Source of the DNA: Bacillota bacterium
GTDB lineage: Bacteria > Bacillota > SHA-98 > Ch115 > JABLXJ01
NCBI GenBank assembly: GCA_012839815.1
Contig: DUMQ01000106.1
Span: forward strand, 1-32,197
Reading direction: 5' to 3'
Length of the DNA stretch: 32,197 nt
Both the position numbers and the translations under genes were made by a program. Positions 17,558-24,851 of this stretch are shown in pieces. The notes under the pieces were generated by a model, which made no database searches, was not told the DNA's origin, and saw only the letters and a program-made list of their open reading frames with translations. How positions within the stretch are numbered: position 1 is the first letter of the stretch; each line of letters opens with the position of its first letter.

Positions 17558-17953
17558 TTAGTAGGCCACAACATCCACCCCATCCCCGCTTCCATCTATA
17601 TATACCATAACCCGGTTAGGAACGCAAATTATCGATTGACCCGGCCTGGAGATCCACCCCGTCCTGACACATACCTGCTCCGGGCAATTGGATTCGGCTA
17701 TCCGGACCTTTCCATCCTGTATTTCCAGGAGCTCATAGCCTCCGCGCCTCGTCCGGATTGTAAAGGTCCTCCGGCCCTTGAGCTCCAGGGGTATGGTGCG
17801 GTATATCTTACCGTCGACCCTGATCACGATAGCCGGTTTGGACGCGCCATCACCGCCGGTACCGCTCCTGGGGGTGGCAAGCTGTCCAATGGCAAACGTT
17901 AGAATTATAGCGATCGCTATGGCGATTAAGAGGAGCCTGTCTCCCTTCTTCAT
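17558..17953 (-). CDS. eetA: EetA-like NusG domain II protein
   Basis: This 131-residue protein has an N-terminal membrane anchor (LLLIAIAIAIILTFAIGQL, about residues 8-26) and an extracytoplasmic NusG domain II. Its signature is well conserved: SNCPEQVCVRTGWISRPGQ and then CVPNR, including the C-x4-C pair. Such proteins (EetA in Listeria, and many neighbours of ApbE and Rnf genes) accompany EetB-type membrane proteins in flavin-based electron export. The ATG overlaps the apbE stop by 4 bp (17950-17953), so translation is probably coupled. The cysteines and their outward location are compatible with a redox role, but this has not been shown from sequence. Confidence 0.88.
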   Translation of the reverse strand: MKKGDRLLLIAIAIAIILTFAIGQLATPRSGTGGDGASKPAIVIRVDGKIYRTIPLELKGRRTFTIRTRRGGYELLEIQDGKVRIAESNCPEQVCVRTGWISRPGQSIICVPNRVMVYIDGSGDGVDVVAY

Positions 17954-19041
17954 GGTGTAAGCCTGTACTCCTTGCTGGTTATGGTCAAGGCCCCGCTCTT
18001 AGACAGGCCCTTTGAGACAAGAATCCTGCGATCCGTCGTGATAACAACAGCCTCGATCCCAGGTAGCCTGTTAACGAGTTCAAGGCCTTTCTCAGGCCCC
18101 AGGATGAACACGCTCGTGGATAGAGCATCGCCATCAATGGAGCGATCTGATATGATAGTAGCGCTCATGATGCCTGAGTTTGACGGCCACCCCGTGGCTG
18201 GATCGAAGATATGATGATACCGCTTGCCATTCACCTCGAAATAGCGTTCGTAATCCCCTGAAGTGACTATGCTCTTATCCCTGGCCTGGATAACCGCTAC
18301 GTAGAAACCGCGCTCCTTTCTAGGATCCTGGATCGCAATGCGCCAGGGCCTGCCATCGGGGCGCGACCCGACGACCAGTATATTGCCGCCCAGGTCCACA
18401 TATGCGCTCTTTACGCCCTTCTCTCTAAAAATACGGGCGACTTCATCCGCAGCGTAGCCCTTGGCTATGCCTCCGAAATCGAGCATCATGCCCCTTCGCT
18501 TGAGCATGATCGAGCGCTGGTTGGAATCAAGCGACACATCCTTATAGTTTACGAGCGAACGCTTTGCCGCAAGGATGCCCGGGTCCGGAACCCTGACATG
18601 GTCCGTGCCGATCCCCCAGAGTTTGACAACGGGGCCGATGGTCGGGTCGAATTTACCTGACGTCAAGGCGGCGTATTTTAGAGCGCTTTGGGCTATATCA
18701 AATGCGTCCTTGCTGACACGCACCGGGCGTAGGCCAGCTTCATCGTTAACCCTGGATATCTCGCTGGCCTGGATATTGATACTCACTTTATTTTCGAGCT
18801 CCTTAACGCGGGCGAAGCCCTCCTTCACCGCGGCTGCAGCCCCGGGCCCGTAGGCCTTCATAGTGACGACGGTTCCCATCATAAACCTGGTCTCGGTTAC
18901 TGGTTCGTTGCTGTTCCCCGCCGGGCTGGAATCGTCAGCGTTGCCAAGGCGAACGGAAACCGCGAGGGCAAGAAGGGTAAACAACACTGCCGCCGCATAG
19001 AAACAGAATACTTTAAATCCTTTTGACCCGGTGCCCTTCAA
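17950..19041 (-). CDS. apbE: ApbE-type FAD:protein FMN transferase (FmnB-like)
   Basis: ApbE cleaves FAD and attaches FMN to Thr in target proteins outside the membrane. The 363-residue protein has an N-terminal signal or anchor (about 10-32), MGTVVTMKAYG (55-65), GIAKGYAAD (191-199), DLGGN (216-220), HHIFDPATG (276-284) and the Mg-binding D-G-D-ALSTS segment (303-310). No lipobox cysteine is well placed. The TTG start is supported by a GGAGG 9 nt upstream. The likely substrate is the double FMN-binding protein encoded just upstream. The 4-bp overlap with eetA shows they form one unit. Confidence 0.95.
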   Translation of the reverse strand: MKGTGSKGFKVFCFYAAAVLFTLLALAVSVRLGNADDSSPAGNSNEPVTETRFMMGTVVTMKAYGPGAAAAVKEGFARVKELENKVSINIQASEISRVNDEAGLRPVRVSKDAFDIAQSALKYAALTSGKFDPTIGPVVKLWGIGTDHVRVPDPGILAAKRSLVNYKDVSLDSNQRSIMLKRRGMMLDFGGIAKGYAADEVARIFREKGVKSAYVDLGGNILVVGSRPDGRPWRIAIQDPRKERGFYVAVIQARDKSIVTSGDYERYFEVNGKRYHHIFDPATGWPSNSGIMSATIISDRSIDGDALSTSVFILGPEKGLELVNRLPGIEAVVITTDRRILVSKGLSKSGALTITSKEYRLTP

Positions 19042-19076
19042 CCCGTCCGACCTCCGAAATTAGAATCACATAATTC

Positions 19077-19149
19077 AAGCACATGTATCATGTATCAAAG
19101 CATGCGTATCCAAGCAATCGAAATTCGAAGCATCTAAGCACATGTATCA
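19077..19149. repeat. Direct 14-bp repeats upstream of apbE
   Basis: AAGCACATGTATCA occurs at 19077-19090 and again at 19136-19149, with partial copies (ATGTATCA, GCGTATCCAAGCA) between them. It lies in the 281-bp leader between the FMN-binding gene and apbE. Function is unknown; it could be degenerate slippage or regulator half-sites. Confidence 0.6.
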
Positions 19150-19224
19150 GGAAAGTAAGACATATAAATTAAAGCATACATTTTATTTTAGAAGACTTTA
19201 AAGAAGAACGAGAATAAGCGCGGA

Positions 19225-19259
19225 GAAGTCCCGGGCGCCTCGTGTGAGGCTGGGACTTC
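19225..19259 (-). terminator. Strong hairpin downstream of the FMN-binding gene
   Basis: GAAGTCCC (19225-19232) pairs with GGGACTTC (19252-19259), with GCCTC/GAGGC as an inner stem. It lies about 64-98 bp after the FMN-binding gene stop. There is no good T-run on the minus strand, so it could be a leaky terminator or an mRNA-stabilising hairpin that sets different levels of carrier protein and apbE. Confidence 0.45.
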
Positions 19260-19322
19260 CCGCAGTAAATCTTCTTCTCCTTCCTACGCGTCCCACGTTA
19301 TGGATTCAACTACTCACTCGGC

Positions 19323-20012
19323 TTACTCGGCCTGCTTTAGCGCATGGCGGACGGCCTCCATATATTTCTTGCTGCTTCCCGTCGCCTTCGTGTAAACGTC
19401 GACATCAGGGGATTGAGCGGCAAGGATCCTCTTGGGGATTTCCTTATAAGCCTCTTTGCCAGGTTCATACTTGTAATTTTTGATATATTCGGCCGTTGGT
19501 GCGATCACGTTGACTTCCTTTATTTTCCCGCCCTTTATCACAACCTCGACGACGCAATCACCATGTTGGGGATCCCTCACGAGGCCGGCGTAAGTGCCAT
19601 CGTGCCACTTTACGCCTGCGGGAAGCTTATCCGTCTTGGGCTCAGCATTGGCGAGAGCCATCTTCACCGCTTCGATGTACTTTTTGGAGCTCCCCGTCGC
19701 CTTGGTCACTACGTCGACGTCGGTTGACTGCTTCGCCACGATCTGTTTGGGGATGTTTTTGAGCGCTTCGAGCGCTGGGGGATAGTTCTCCTTCTTGACC
19801 TCCTCCTCGGTCGGCATAACGACGTTGACCTCGGCTATCTTCCCGCTTTTGATGACGACTTCGACGACAGTATCCCCGCGTTTTACGTCCTTGACGACAC
19901 CGATAAACGAGCCATCGCGGTATTTAGGGCTCGCAGGCATGGCGGGTATGGTGCCAATGATAAGCGCTGCTAGACAAAGCAGGGCAACCAGTATAAGGCT
20001 TTTGGTTTTCAC
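19323..20012 (-). CDS. Secreted protein with two FMN-binding domains (PplA-like electron carrier)
   Basis: This 229-residue protein has an N-terminal signal peptide (LILVALLCLAALIIGTIPAM, likely cleaved after AMPA) and two tandem FMN_bind domains (about 30-120 and 135-225). Each starts Y/W-x-DG-x-F/Y-G and carries the same flavinylation-type segment, DVVTKATGSS (candidate Thr106) and DVYTKATGSS (candidate Thr211). The usual motif is about D-x-x-[ST]-G-A-T, so a Lys replaces the Gly in both copies. Listeria PplA has the same double-domain design but is a lipoprotein; no convincing lipobox is seen here. ApbE, the flavinylating enzyme, is the next gene. The GTG start has AGGAG 12 nt upstream. 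It is the first gene of the minus-strand series. Confidence 0.9.
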   Translation of the reverse strand: MKTKSLILVALLCLAALIIGTIPAMPASPKYRDGSFIGVVKDVKRGDTVVEVVIKSGKIAEVNVVMPTEEEVKKENYPPALEALKNIPKQIVAKQSTDVDVVTKATGSSKKYIEAVKMALANAEPKTDKLPAGVKWHDGTYAGLVRDPQHGDCVVEVVIKGGKIKEVNVIAPTAEYIKNYKYEPGKEAYKEIPKRILAAQSPDVDVYTKATGSSKKYMEAVRHALKQAE

Positions 20013-20207
20013 TTGCTACGTCAGCTCCTTTTTTAATCTTACTTACTTGAGTCGGGTCGGCAGTTTTGCCTTCCTCGAGCTTTGCCTTACTCGGCTCACT
20101 AGTTTTGCGGCCCGGCTCTTGGGGTCGCCGCGCTCCGCTTATCCGGTTGTTATCCGGTTGTTTGGGTCGCTTTTACTTTAACCGTGGTTGCTTTTAACTG
20201 GTTGTTT

Positions 20208-20237
20208 ATTTTATGTAGAAACCGGGTGGCCACCCAA
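20208..20237 (-). promoter_or_regulatory. Promoter of the FMN-binding gene with a 12-bp operator-like palindrome
   Basis: On the minus strand, TTGGGT (20237-20232), an 18-bp spacer and TAAAAT (20213-20208). The perfect palindrome GGGTGGCCACCC (20224-20235) overlaps the -35 box and the spacer, a classical repressor position. No regulator gene is nearby. The rest of the 363-bp gap to ndh2 (20013-20207) shows no gene. Confidence 0.55.
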
Positions 20238-20252
20238 AAAAATATTACTGTA

Positions 20253-20279
20253 TAAACCCGATAAATGCAATAGGGTTTA
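20253..20279. promoter_or_regulatory. Inverted repeat in the divergent FMN-binding/ndh2 control region
   Basis: TAAACCC (20253-20259) and GGGTTTA (20273-20279) form an inverted repeat with a 13-nt centre. It lies between the two divergent promoters, just upstream of the ndh2 -35 box, and is a candidate site for a regulator acting on both directions. Confidence 0.45.
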
Positions 20280-20302
20280 GATAGGAATCGCAGTATGCCA
20301 TG

Positions 20303-20332
20303 TTGTCAATTATGTATTCAAAGTGATATAGT
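20303..20332 (+). promoter_or_regulatory. Sigma-A-type promoter for ndh2
   Basis: TTGTCA (20303-20308), an 18-bp spacer, TATAGT (20327-20332). It is about 45 bp before the ndh2 start, which has a GGGAGGG ribosome binding site (20361-20367). Confidence 0.6.
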
Positions 20333-20375
20333 GTCTTTTGTGAACCAATTTCTTTAGCTTGGGAGGGAAACGGAA

Positions 20376-22109
20376 GTGCAACCTGAAAAGGAAATAGTAA
20401 TAGTGGGAGGTGGCTATGCAGGAGTTCACGTTGCGCAGAAGCTTGACAGGCTCGTCGGGGGAAAGGATGCTAAGATAACTTTGATAAACGATGGCCCGAG
20501 CCATGTGCTATTGACCGACCTTCATGAGGTGGCCGGTAACAGGATCAGGCCTGAGGCAGTTGAGATACCCCTTGAACGCGTTTTTTCGGGAACGAGCGTT
20601 AGAGTAGTGAATGATAGCATTATCAAGATCGACCCTGAAAACCATGTCCTTTCATCCGCCAGGGCCGAGTACCACTACGACTATGCGATCCTGGCTTGCG
20701 GCAGCGAGCCGGCATACTATGGGATACCTGGGATGCAGGAAAACGCATTTACGCTCTGGTCGCTGGAGGACGCGCTCGAGATCAAGCGCCAGGTGAGCGA
20801 GATGTTCAGGCAGGCCCGGTCCGAGCCTGATGCAGTAAAACGCCAGGAACTCCTCACTTTCGTGGTGGGCGGCGGGGGGTTCACAGGTGTCGAGATGGTC
20901 GGGGAGCTGGTTGAATGGCTTCCTGATCTATGCCGCGAGCATGAGATATCCCCCCACGAAGTCCATGTTATCCTCGTAGAAGCGCTCCCGACCATCCTGC
21001 CCAATCTGAGGCCAAGCCTCAGGGAGAGGGCTATGGCGTTCATGAAGCGCAAGGGGGTTACGGTACTTACGAATTCGCCCATAACGGAGGTGAGCGAGGA
21101 TCATATAACCTTGAAATCGGGCACGATCCTGAAGACCCGCACCCTAATATGGACCGGCGGGGTTCAGACTAAGAGCAATGTGAAGGAACTCGGCTTCTCG
21201 TGCGGCCACCGGGGTCGCATCCTTGTAAACGAATGCATGCAGACGGAGAAGTACCCGGATGTCTACGCGATAGGAGATAACGCCCTATTCGTCAACGAAA
21301 ACGGGGAGCTCCCCGCCCTTGTTGAGGCCGGATTGCAGGGCGCCGACTTTGTAGCAAAGGCTATAGCATCGGCGATACATGGTAAACCCCAGGGCAAATT
21401 CAAACCCAAGCTTCATGGCGTCATGGTATCCATCGGCAGTCATTACGCTGTGGCCGATATCGGTGGGGTACCGCTTTGGGGCTTCCCGGCAATGGCTATG
21501 AAGCACCTTGTCAACCTGCATTATCTTTTCGGCGTCGGAAAGCTATGGCTCACGGTAAGGTATTTAAGAGAGGAATTCCTCAATGAGAGGGGAGGTTTAT
21601 CAGGTTTGTACAGGCATTTGAATGTAAAGACCAGCATGTTCTGGCTCGTGATCCTCAGGCTTTTCCTTGGCTATCAGTGGCTAGCATCAGGTATCGAAAA
21701 GGTGCAGGCCGGATTCCTGGTATCCGGGGATAAGCTGGTTTCAGGATCGTCCCTCGTGCCAATGGGGCCCGGCACGCCAGCCTGGTATTCCGCATTTATG
21801 GAAAAGGTGGTTTTCCCACATGCGCTACTTTTCCAGAGGATGATTACCCTGGGTGAGCTGGCTCTCGGGATCGCATTTATATTCGGGTTGTTTACGGTCT
21901 TGGCAGCACTCGGCTCTATATTCATGAATATCAATTTCATGCTCTCAGGTACCGGAAATATATGGTTCCTCGTGGCCTCCATACCGATGCTGGGAGGGGC
22001 GGGCAGGGCTTTTGGGCTCGATTATTATGTGATCCCCTATCTCCAGGCCCTGCTGTGCCGGAGCCGGAGGGGCTCGGCGTCTGAGGTAAGGAAGGCTGCC
22101 GATGTTTAG
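20376..22109 (+). CDS. ndh2: Type II NADH dehydrogenase fused to a DoxX-like membrane domain (Ndh2)
   Basis: The N-terminal part (about 1-400) is a two-Rossmann flavoprotein of the NDH-2 family: FAD-binding VGGGYAGVHVAQ (10-21), NADH-binding VVGGGGFTGVE (163-173) and the second FAD motif DVYAIGDNA (295-303). It would oxidise NADH without pumping protons and reduce a membrane quinone. The C-terminal part (about 418-560) has about four hydrophobic helices of DoxX type, giving firm membrane attachment. The Ndh2 of Listeria FLEET also carries an extra C-terminal membrane region. The GTG start has GGGAGGG 8 nt upstream. It is divergent from the FMN-binding/apbE/eet series and shares its control region. 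Confidence 0.92.
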   Translation: MQPEKEIVIVGGGYAGVHVAQKLDRLVGGKDAKITLINDGPSHVLLTDLHEVAGNRIRPEAVEIPLERVFSGTSVRVVNDSIIKIDPENHVLSSARAEYHYDYAILACGSEPAYYGIPGMQENAFTLWSLEDALEIKRQVSEMFRQARSEPDAVKRQELLTFVVGGGGFTGVEMVGELVEWLPDLCREHEISPHEVHVILVEALPTILPNLRPSLRERAMAFMKRKGVTVLTNSPITEVSEDHITLKSGTILKTRTLIWTGGVQTKSNVKELGFSCGHRGRILVNECMQTEKYPDVYAIGDNALFVNENGELPALVEAGLQGADFVAKAIASAIHGKPQGKFKPKLHGVMVSIGSHYAVADIGGVPLWGFPAMAMKHLVNLHYLFGVGKLWLTVRYLREEFLNERGGLSGLYRHLNVKTSMFWLVILRLFLGYQWLASGIEKVQAGFLVSGDKLVSGSSLVPMGPGTPAWYSAFMEKVVFPHALLFQRMITLGELALGIAFIFGLFTVLAALGSIFMNINFMLSGTGNIWFLVASIPMLGGAGRAFGLDYYVIPYLQALLCRSRRGSASEVRKAADV

Positions 22110-22217
22110 ACATTCATAATTTAGACCTTCATATGCATATGGAATGCATATATGTAGGTTGAGATTCTTGTTTGTACGTTAGATGTTCTCGTTCCGTATG
22201 TGGGGCGGAACGGTTTC

Positions 22218-22239
22218 GGGGCTCCTCTACAGGAGCCCC
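22218..22239. terminator. Perfect hairpin between convergent ndh2 and ubiX
   Basis: GGGGCTCCT (22218-22226), loop CTAC, AGGAGCCCC (22231-22239): a perfect 9-bp stem ending 4 bp before the ubiX stop codon. It could end transcription from both sides, although neither side has a strong T-run. Confidence 0.6.
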
Positions 22240-22243
22240 CTAC

Positions 22244-22810
22244 TTATAAATCTGCACTCTTGCCCCAAGGGGACACGAGGTCGTGCTCGATCCGGAGCTG
22301 GTCGAGGATTTTTCCAACCGTTGCCCTGACGATATCTTCTAGCGTCGATGGCCGTTGATAAAAGGATGGCACCGGGGGCAGGATGACGACGCCTGTTTGC
22401 GCGAGCTTAAGCATGTTTTCGAGATGGACCGGGGATAGGGGGGTCTCGCGGACCACGAGCACGAGGGGACGCCGCTCCTTGATCATCACATCGGCCGCCC
22501 TCGTAAGAAGATTATCCGAATAGCCATTTGCGATCGCTGCAAGCGTTTTCATGCTACACGGGACGATTACCATTGCGTCCGTATGGTAGGTGCCGCTTGC
22601 AATCGGGGCCGCCAGGTCGCCGGGGTCATAGACATAGGTGCTAAGGCCCATCACCTCTTCGGGTGAGTAGTCGGTCTCCGCCTTTATGGTGGCTTCGGCC
22701 CATGGGGTAAGAACCAGGTGCGTCTCAATCCCAAGCTTCCTTAAGATCTTTAAAAGCGTTATGCCGTAAATCGCGCCGGTTGCGCCGCTTAATCCAACAA
22801 TGATTTTCAC
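22244..22810 (-). CDS. ubiX: UbiX flavin prenyltransferase
   Basis: UbiX joins dimethylallyl phosphate to FMN to make prenylated FMN, the cofactor of UbiD. The 188-residue protein matches the family: GLSGATGAIYG (6-16, flavin binding), the middle segment VIVPCSMKTLAAIANGYSDNLLTRAADV, and RRPLVLVVRETPLSPVHLENM with the conserved RETPL. The GTG start follows an AAAGGTGA site. It is on the same strand as the ubiD/ubiA series but separated by ndh2, with its own 5' region. With ubiD (14149-15591) it makes a complete enzyme/cofactor pair. Confidence 0.95.
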   Translation of the reverse strand: MKIIVGLSGATGAIYGITLLKILRKLGIETHLVLTPWAEATIKAETDYSPEEVMGLSTYVYDPGDLAAPIASGTYHTDAMVIVPCSMKTLAAIANGYSDNLLTRAADVMIKERRPLVLVVRETPLSPVHLENMLKLAQTGVVILPPVPSFYQRPSTLEDIVRATVGKILDQLRIEHDLVSPWGKSADL

Positions 22811-23061
22811 ACCACTTCACCTTTCTGTTTTTGAAAAGTAAGTCCGCCCACGGTATCCTCAAGCATCCTTGAGGACCTTTAACATCCTTGTGTCATCAAA
22901 ATACCAAAAACGGCTCCCGAGATACTGTATAACCACATAGCTATACTGGTTGTCCTTGGTTTACTTCATGATTTATTTCAATGATACTAACTAGATTCCC
23001 TCCTTTCCTCTGCAAACTGGTTTTTAGACATTACCATATGTCAAGCTAACTATGGATTTGA
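22811..23061. other. Non-coding stretch upstream of ubiX
   Basis: No gene is seen between ubiX and the MITE fragment at 23062. The only clear structure is a stem-loop TCCTCAAG-CATC-CTTGAGGA (22856-22875). The ubiX promoter must lie here on the minus strand, but no confident match was found. Confidence 0.4.
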
Positions 23062-23132
23062 TGCCAATTTACCAGCATGCCCTAAGGGTTGCCGGTGCTT
23101 GCGTGACGGGGCCTTTGAAATTTGGCAGGGCC
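23062..23132. repeat. MITE-like element, truncated copy B
   Basis: TGCCAATTTACCAGCATGCC leads into GGGTTGCCGGTGCTTGCGTG and then GGGGCC-TTTGAAATTTGGC, matching about a third of the family, after which similarity stops. The outer end is of the copy C left-end type, but the core begins with the TTGAAATTTGGC hairpin, the reverse of the order in copy C. Confidence 0.75.
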
Positions 23133-23302
23133 AGTCTTCACGAACGACACTTAAGGTGGTATTCTATGGCACCTTGTGTCAAAGGTCAAGTCTAAAATAT
23201 GGTAGAGACTTTTGCGTGATTACACAGATGAAATGATGAAAGTATGGCAAAAAATTGTATAGAAAGAATGGAGGAGTATCGGCTCAAGTGGAGAAGGGAA
23301 TA

Positions 23303-23345
23303 TAAGTTAGTGCGCAAAAATCTCTTCCCTTTTGGGCACTCGCAT
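23303..23345. repeat. Repeat module I, copy 1
   Basis: TAAGTTAGTGCGCAAAAATC followed by TCT-CCCTTTTGGGCACTCGCAT matches 31982-32024 almost base for base over 43 bp. Here it lies 86 bp before the proC start, in the proC leader. Fragments of the same word (GCTAAGTTA-YGYG) occur at 245 and 4569. Confidence 0.75.
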
Positions 23346-23430
23346 ATAGGATGGGGAAGCATGAGAGGCTTATAGATTATGTTAAGACCAGGGGAAGATT
23401 GAGAAGAAGTTAGAAGGGGTGAACGGGGTA

Positions 23431-24255
23431 TTGTTTCGTAAACTAGGTTTTATTGGTGCTGGCACGATAGCTGAGGCTTTAATAACAGGCCTGATCCGTT
23501 TCGCGCATGTAGACCCTTCCAGCATAGTTGCGAGCGATGCTAACCGCGAGAGGCTCATATCCGTTACCAGCCGCCTTGGCGTAACCGCCGGAGCCGGGAA
23601 TATAGATGTGGCCCGGCAGGCAGATGTCTTGTTCCTCGCTGTCAAGCCGCAGGTTATGCCGGATGTGCTTTCTGAACTCCGGGGGGCAGGCAAGCCCGGG
23701 AGCATAACTGTGACGCTGGCCGCTGGCGTTGAATTAAGCTATGTGGAGGCCATGCTCGGTGAAGATGCGAGGGTGATGCGGATCATGCCGAACACGCCGT
23801 GCTCGCTCGGCGCCGGGTCGATCGCTTTTTGCCTTGGGAAACGCCTTGATGTTGCGGATGTTGACTGGCTCCTGGAGCTTTTCAGGAAGATGGCCGTGGT
23901 TATAGAGATCGACGAGTCATTGATGAATAGCGTGACGGCCCTGAGCGGGAGCGGGCCCGGGTTTGTTTACACGGTTATCGAGGCCCTGGCCGATGGGGGG
24001 GTGCGAATTGGTTTTCGGAAGGATCAAGCTCTTGCTCTGGCTGCCCAGACGGTCCTGGGCGCGGCAAAGATGGTCCTCGAAACAGGTGAGCATCCCGCAA
24101 AGCTTAGAGACATGGTAACCTCGCCGGGAGGGACCACTATAGCAGGCCTCCACGCTATGGAGAAGGGCGGGGTAAGGGGGGCCCTGATCGATGCCGTGGT
24201 CGCCGCGGCCGAGCGGGCCAGGAGTCTGGGTCCCACGCCTGCGAAGAAGGTATAA
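23431..24255 (+). CDS. proC: Pyrroline-5-carboxylate reductase
   Basis: ProC reduces 1-pyrroline-5-carboxylate to proline with NAD(P)H in the cytoplasm, the last step of proline synthesis. The protein has the N-terminal Rossmann motif KLGFIGAGTIAEAL, the central MPNTPCSLGAG, and the C-terminal family signature around LRDMVTSPGGTTIAGLHAME. From the TTG at 23431 it has 274 residues, with an AGAAGGGGTGA ribosome binding site ending 8 nt upstream. The GTG at 23419 lies within that site, so it is a poorer start. A 73-residue Cys-rich gene follows after 71 bp. Confidence 0.95.
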   Translation: MFRKLGFIGAGTIAEALITGLIRFAHVDPSSIVASDANRERLISVTSRLGVTAGAGNIDVARQADVLFLAVKPQVMPDVLSELRGAGKPGSITVTLAAGVELSYVEAMLGEDARVMRIMPNTPCSLGAGSIAFCLGKRLDVADVDWLLELFRKMAVVIEIDESLMNSVTALSGSGPGFVYTVIEALADGGVRIGFRKDQALALAAQTVLGAAKMVLETGEHPAKLRDMVTSPGGTTIAGLHAMEKGGVRGALIDAVVAAAERARSLGPTPAKKV

Positions 24256-24326
24256 AAGGTATATAAGGGTATGGAAGAAGACGCGGATTCTGCAAGGATT
24301 AAGATGAAAATGCGGAGGCGGTTATT

Positions 24327-24548
24327 TTGCAGAATGCTTCGTCAGATCGAGAAGTCTCGGGCAAGTATTTCAAAGACTGCCGCGCAATCCGCGGCTGCCC
24401 CGCAAGTTTGTATCTGAACTGCGAAGTTCACGCACGTGGGCTCAATTGTTGGGAGACGGAGGAGGGTTGCATGGATTGCGATGGGCACTGCGAGGAGTGC
24501 GAGGTCTTACGAAAGGCCAGAGAGCTCGGACTCGTCGCCGGCACATGA
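24327..24548 (+). CDS. Small cysteine-rich protein of unknown function
   Basis: This 73-residue protein has eight cysteines (18, 24, 32, 41, 48, 51, 55, 58), with CxxC-type pairs at 48/51 and 55/58. Recognisable words are GCPASLYLNC, NCWE and CMDCDGHCEEC. No signal peptide or membrane segment is seen, so it is probably cytoplasmic and binds zinc or an iron-sulfur cluster. Short CPA/NCWE-type cysteine motifs occur as appendages on some bacterial signalling proteins, but no firm family is recognised. The TTG start is supported by GGAGG 8 nt upstream, and the frame ends just before MITE copy C. Confidence 0.7.
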   Translation: MQNASSDREVSGKYFKDCRAIRGCPASLYLNCEVHARGLNCWETEEGCMDCDGHCEECEVLRKARELGLVAGT

Positions 24549-24560
24549 TCAGAGATATGA

Positions 24561-24758
24561 CTAAGTGTAGGTTCCTTAATTTGTGCCAGTTTACCAGCAC
24601 GTTCCAGGGGTTGCCGGTGTTGCGTTCCGGGGACGGCGCGCTTGCGGCGCGCCTCCGTTGAAATTTGGCGCGAGGGCCCTGCCAAATTTCAAAAGGCCCC
24701 GTCACGCAAGCACCGGCAACCCCCGGAAAAACGGCGGTAATCTCGAAGTTACACTTAG
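24561..24758. repeat. Palindromic MITE-like element, copy C (complete, 198 bp)
   Basis: Perfect 9-bp terminal inverted repeats, CTAAGTGTA (24561-24569) and TACACTTAG (24750-24758), bound the element. Inside, the inverted arms with core GGTTGCCGGTG (24607-24624 and 24705-24724) enclose a GGCGCGC/GCGCGCC hairpin (24635-24653) and a TTGAAATTTGGC/GCCAAATTTCAA hairpin (24658-24692). It is the best-preserved copy and lies 12 bp after the Cys-rich gene, where it could also affect the 3' end of that transcript. No target-site duplication is obvious. Confidence 0.88.
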
Positions 24759-24822
24759 ACGTATTGAGGAATAGAGCTTTCCGCGGACAACATCTCTATG
24801 CTAAAATCATTCGAAAGTTTTA

Positions 24823-24851
24823 TTGACATTTATGGAATATGATGGTATCCT
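24823..24851 (+). promoter_or_regulatory. Probable sigma-A promoter of the beta-rich exported protein gene
   Basis: A perfect TTGACA (24823-24828), a 17-bp spacer and TATCCT (24846-24851). Transcription would begin near 24858, inside the longest open frame, so the true translation start should be downstream of 24839. Confidence 0.6.

Noticed and set aside
22130-22165. Regulatory palindrome in the ATATGCAT-rich stretch after ndh2
   Set aside because: It is short, AT-rich and lies between convergent 3' ends, where a regulatory site is unlikely; it is probably low-complexity sequence.
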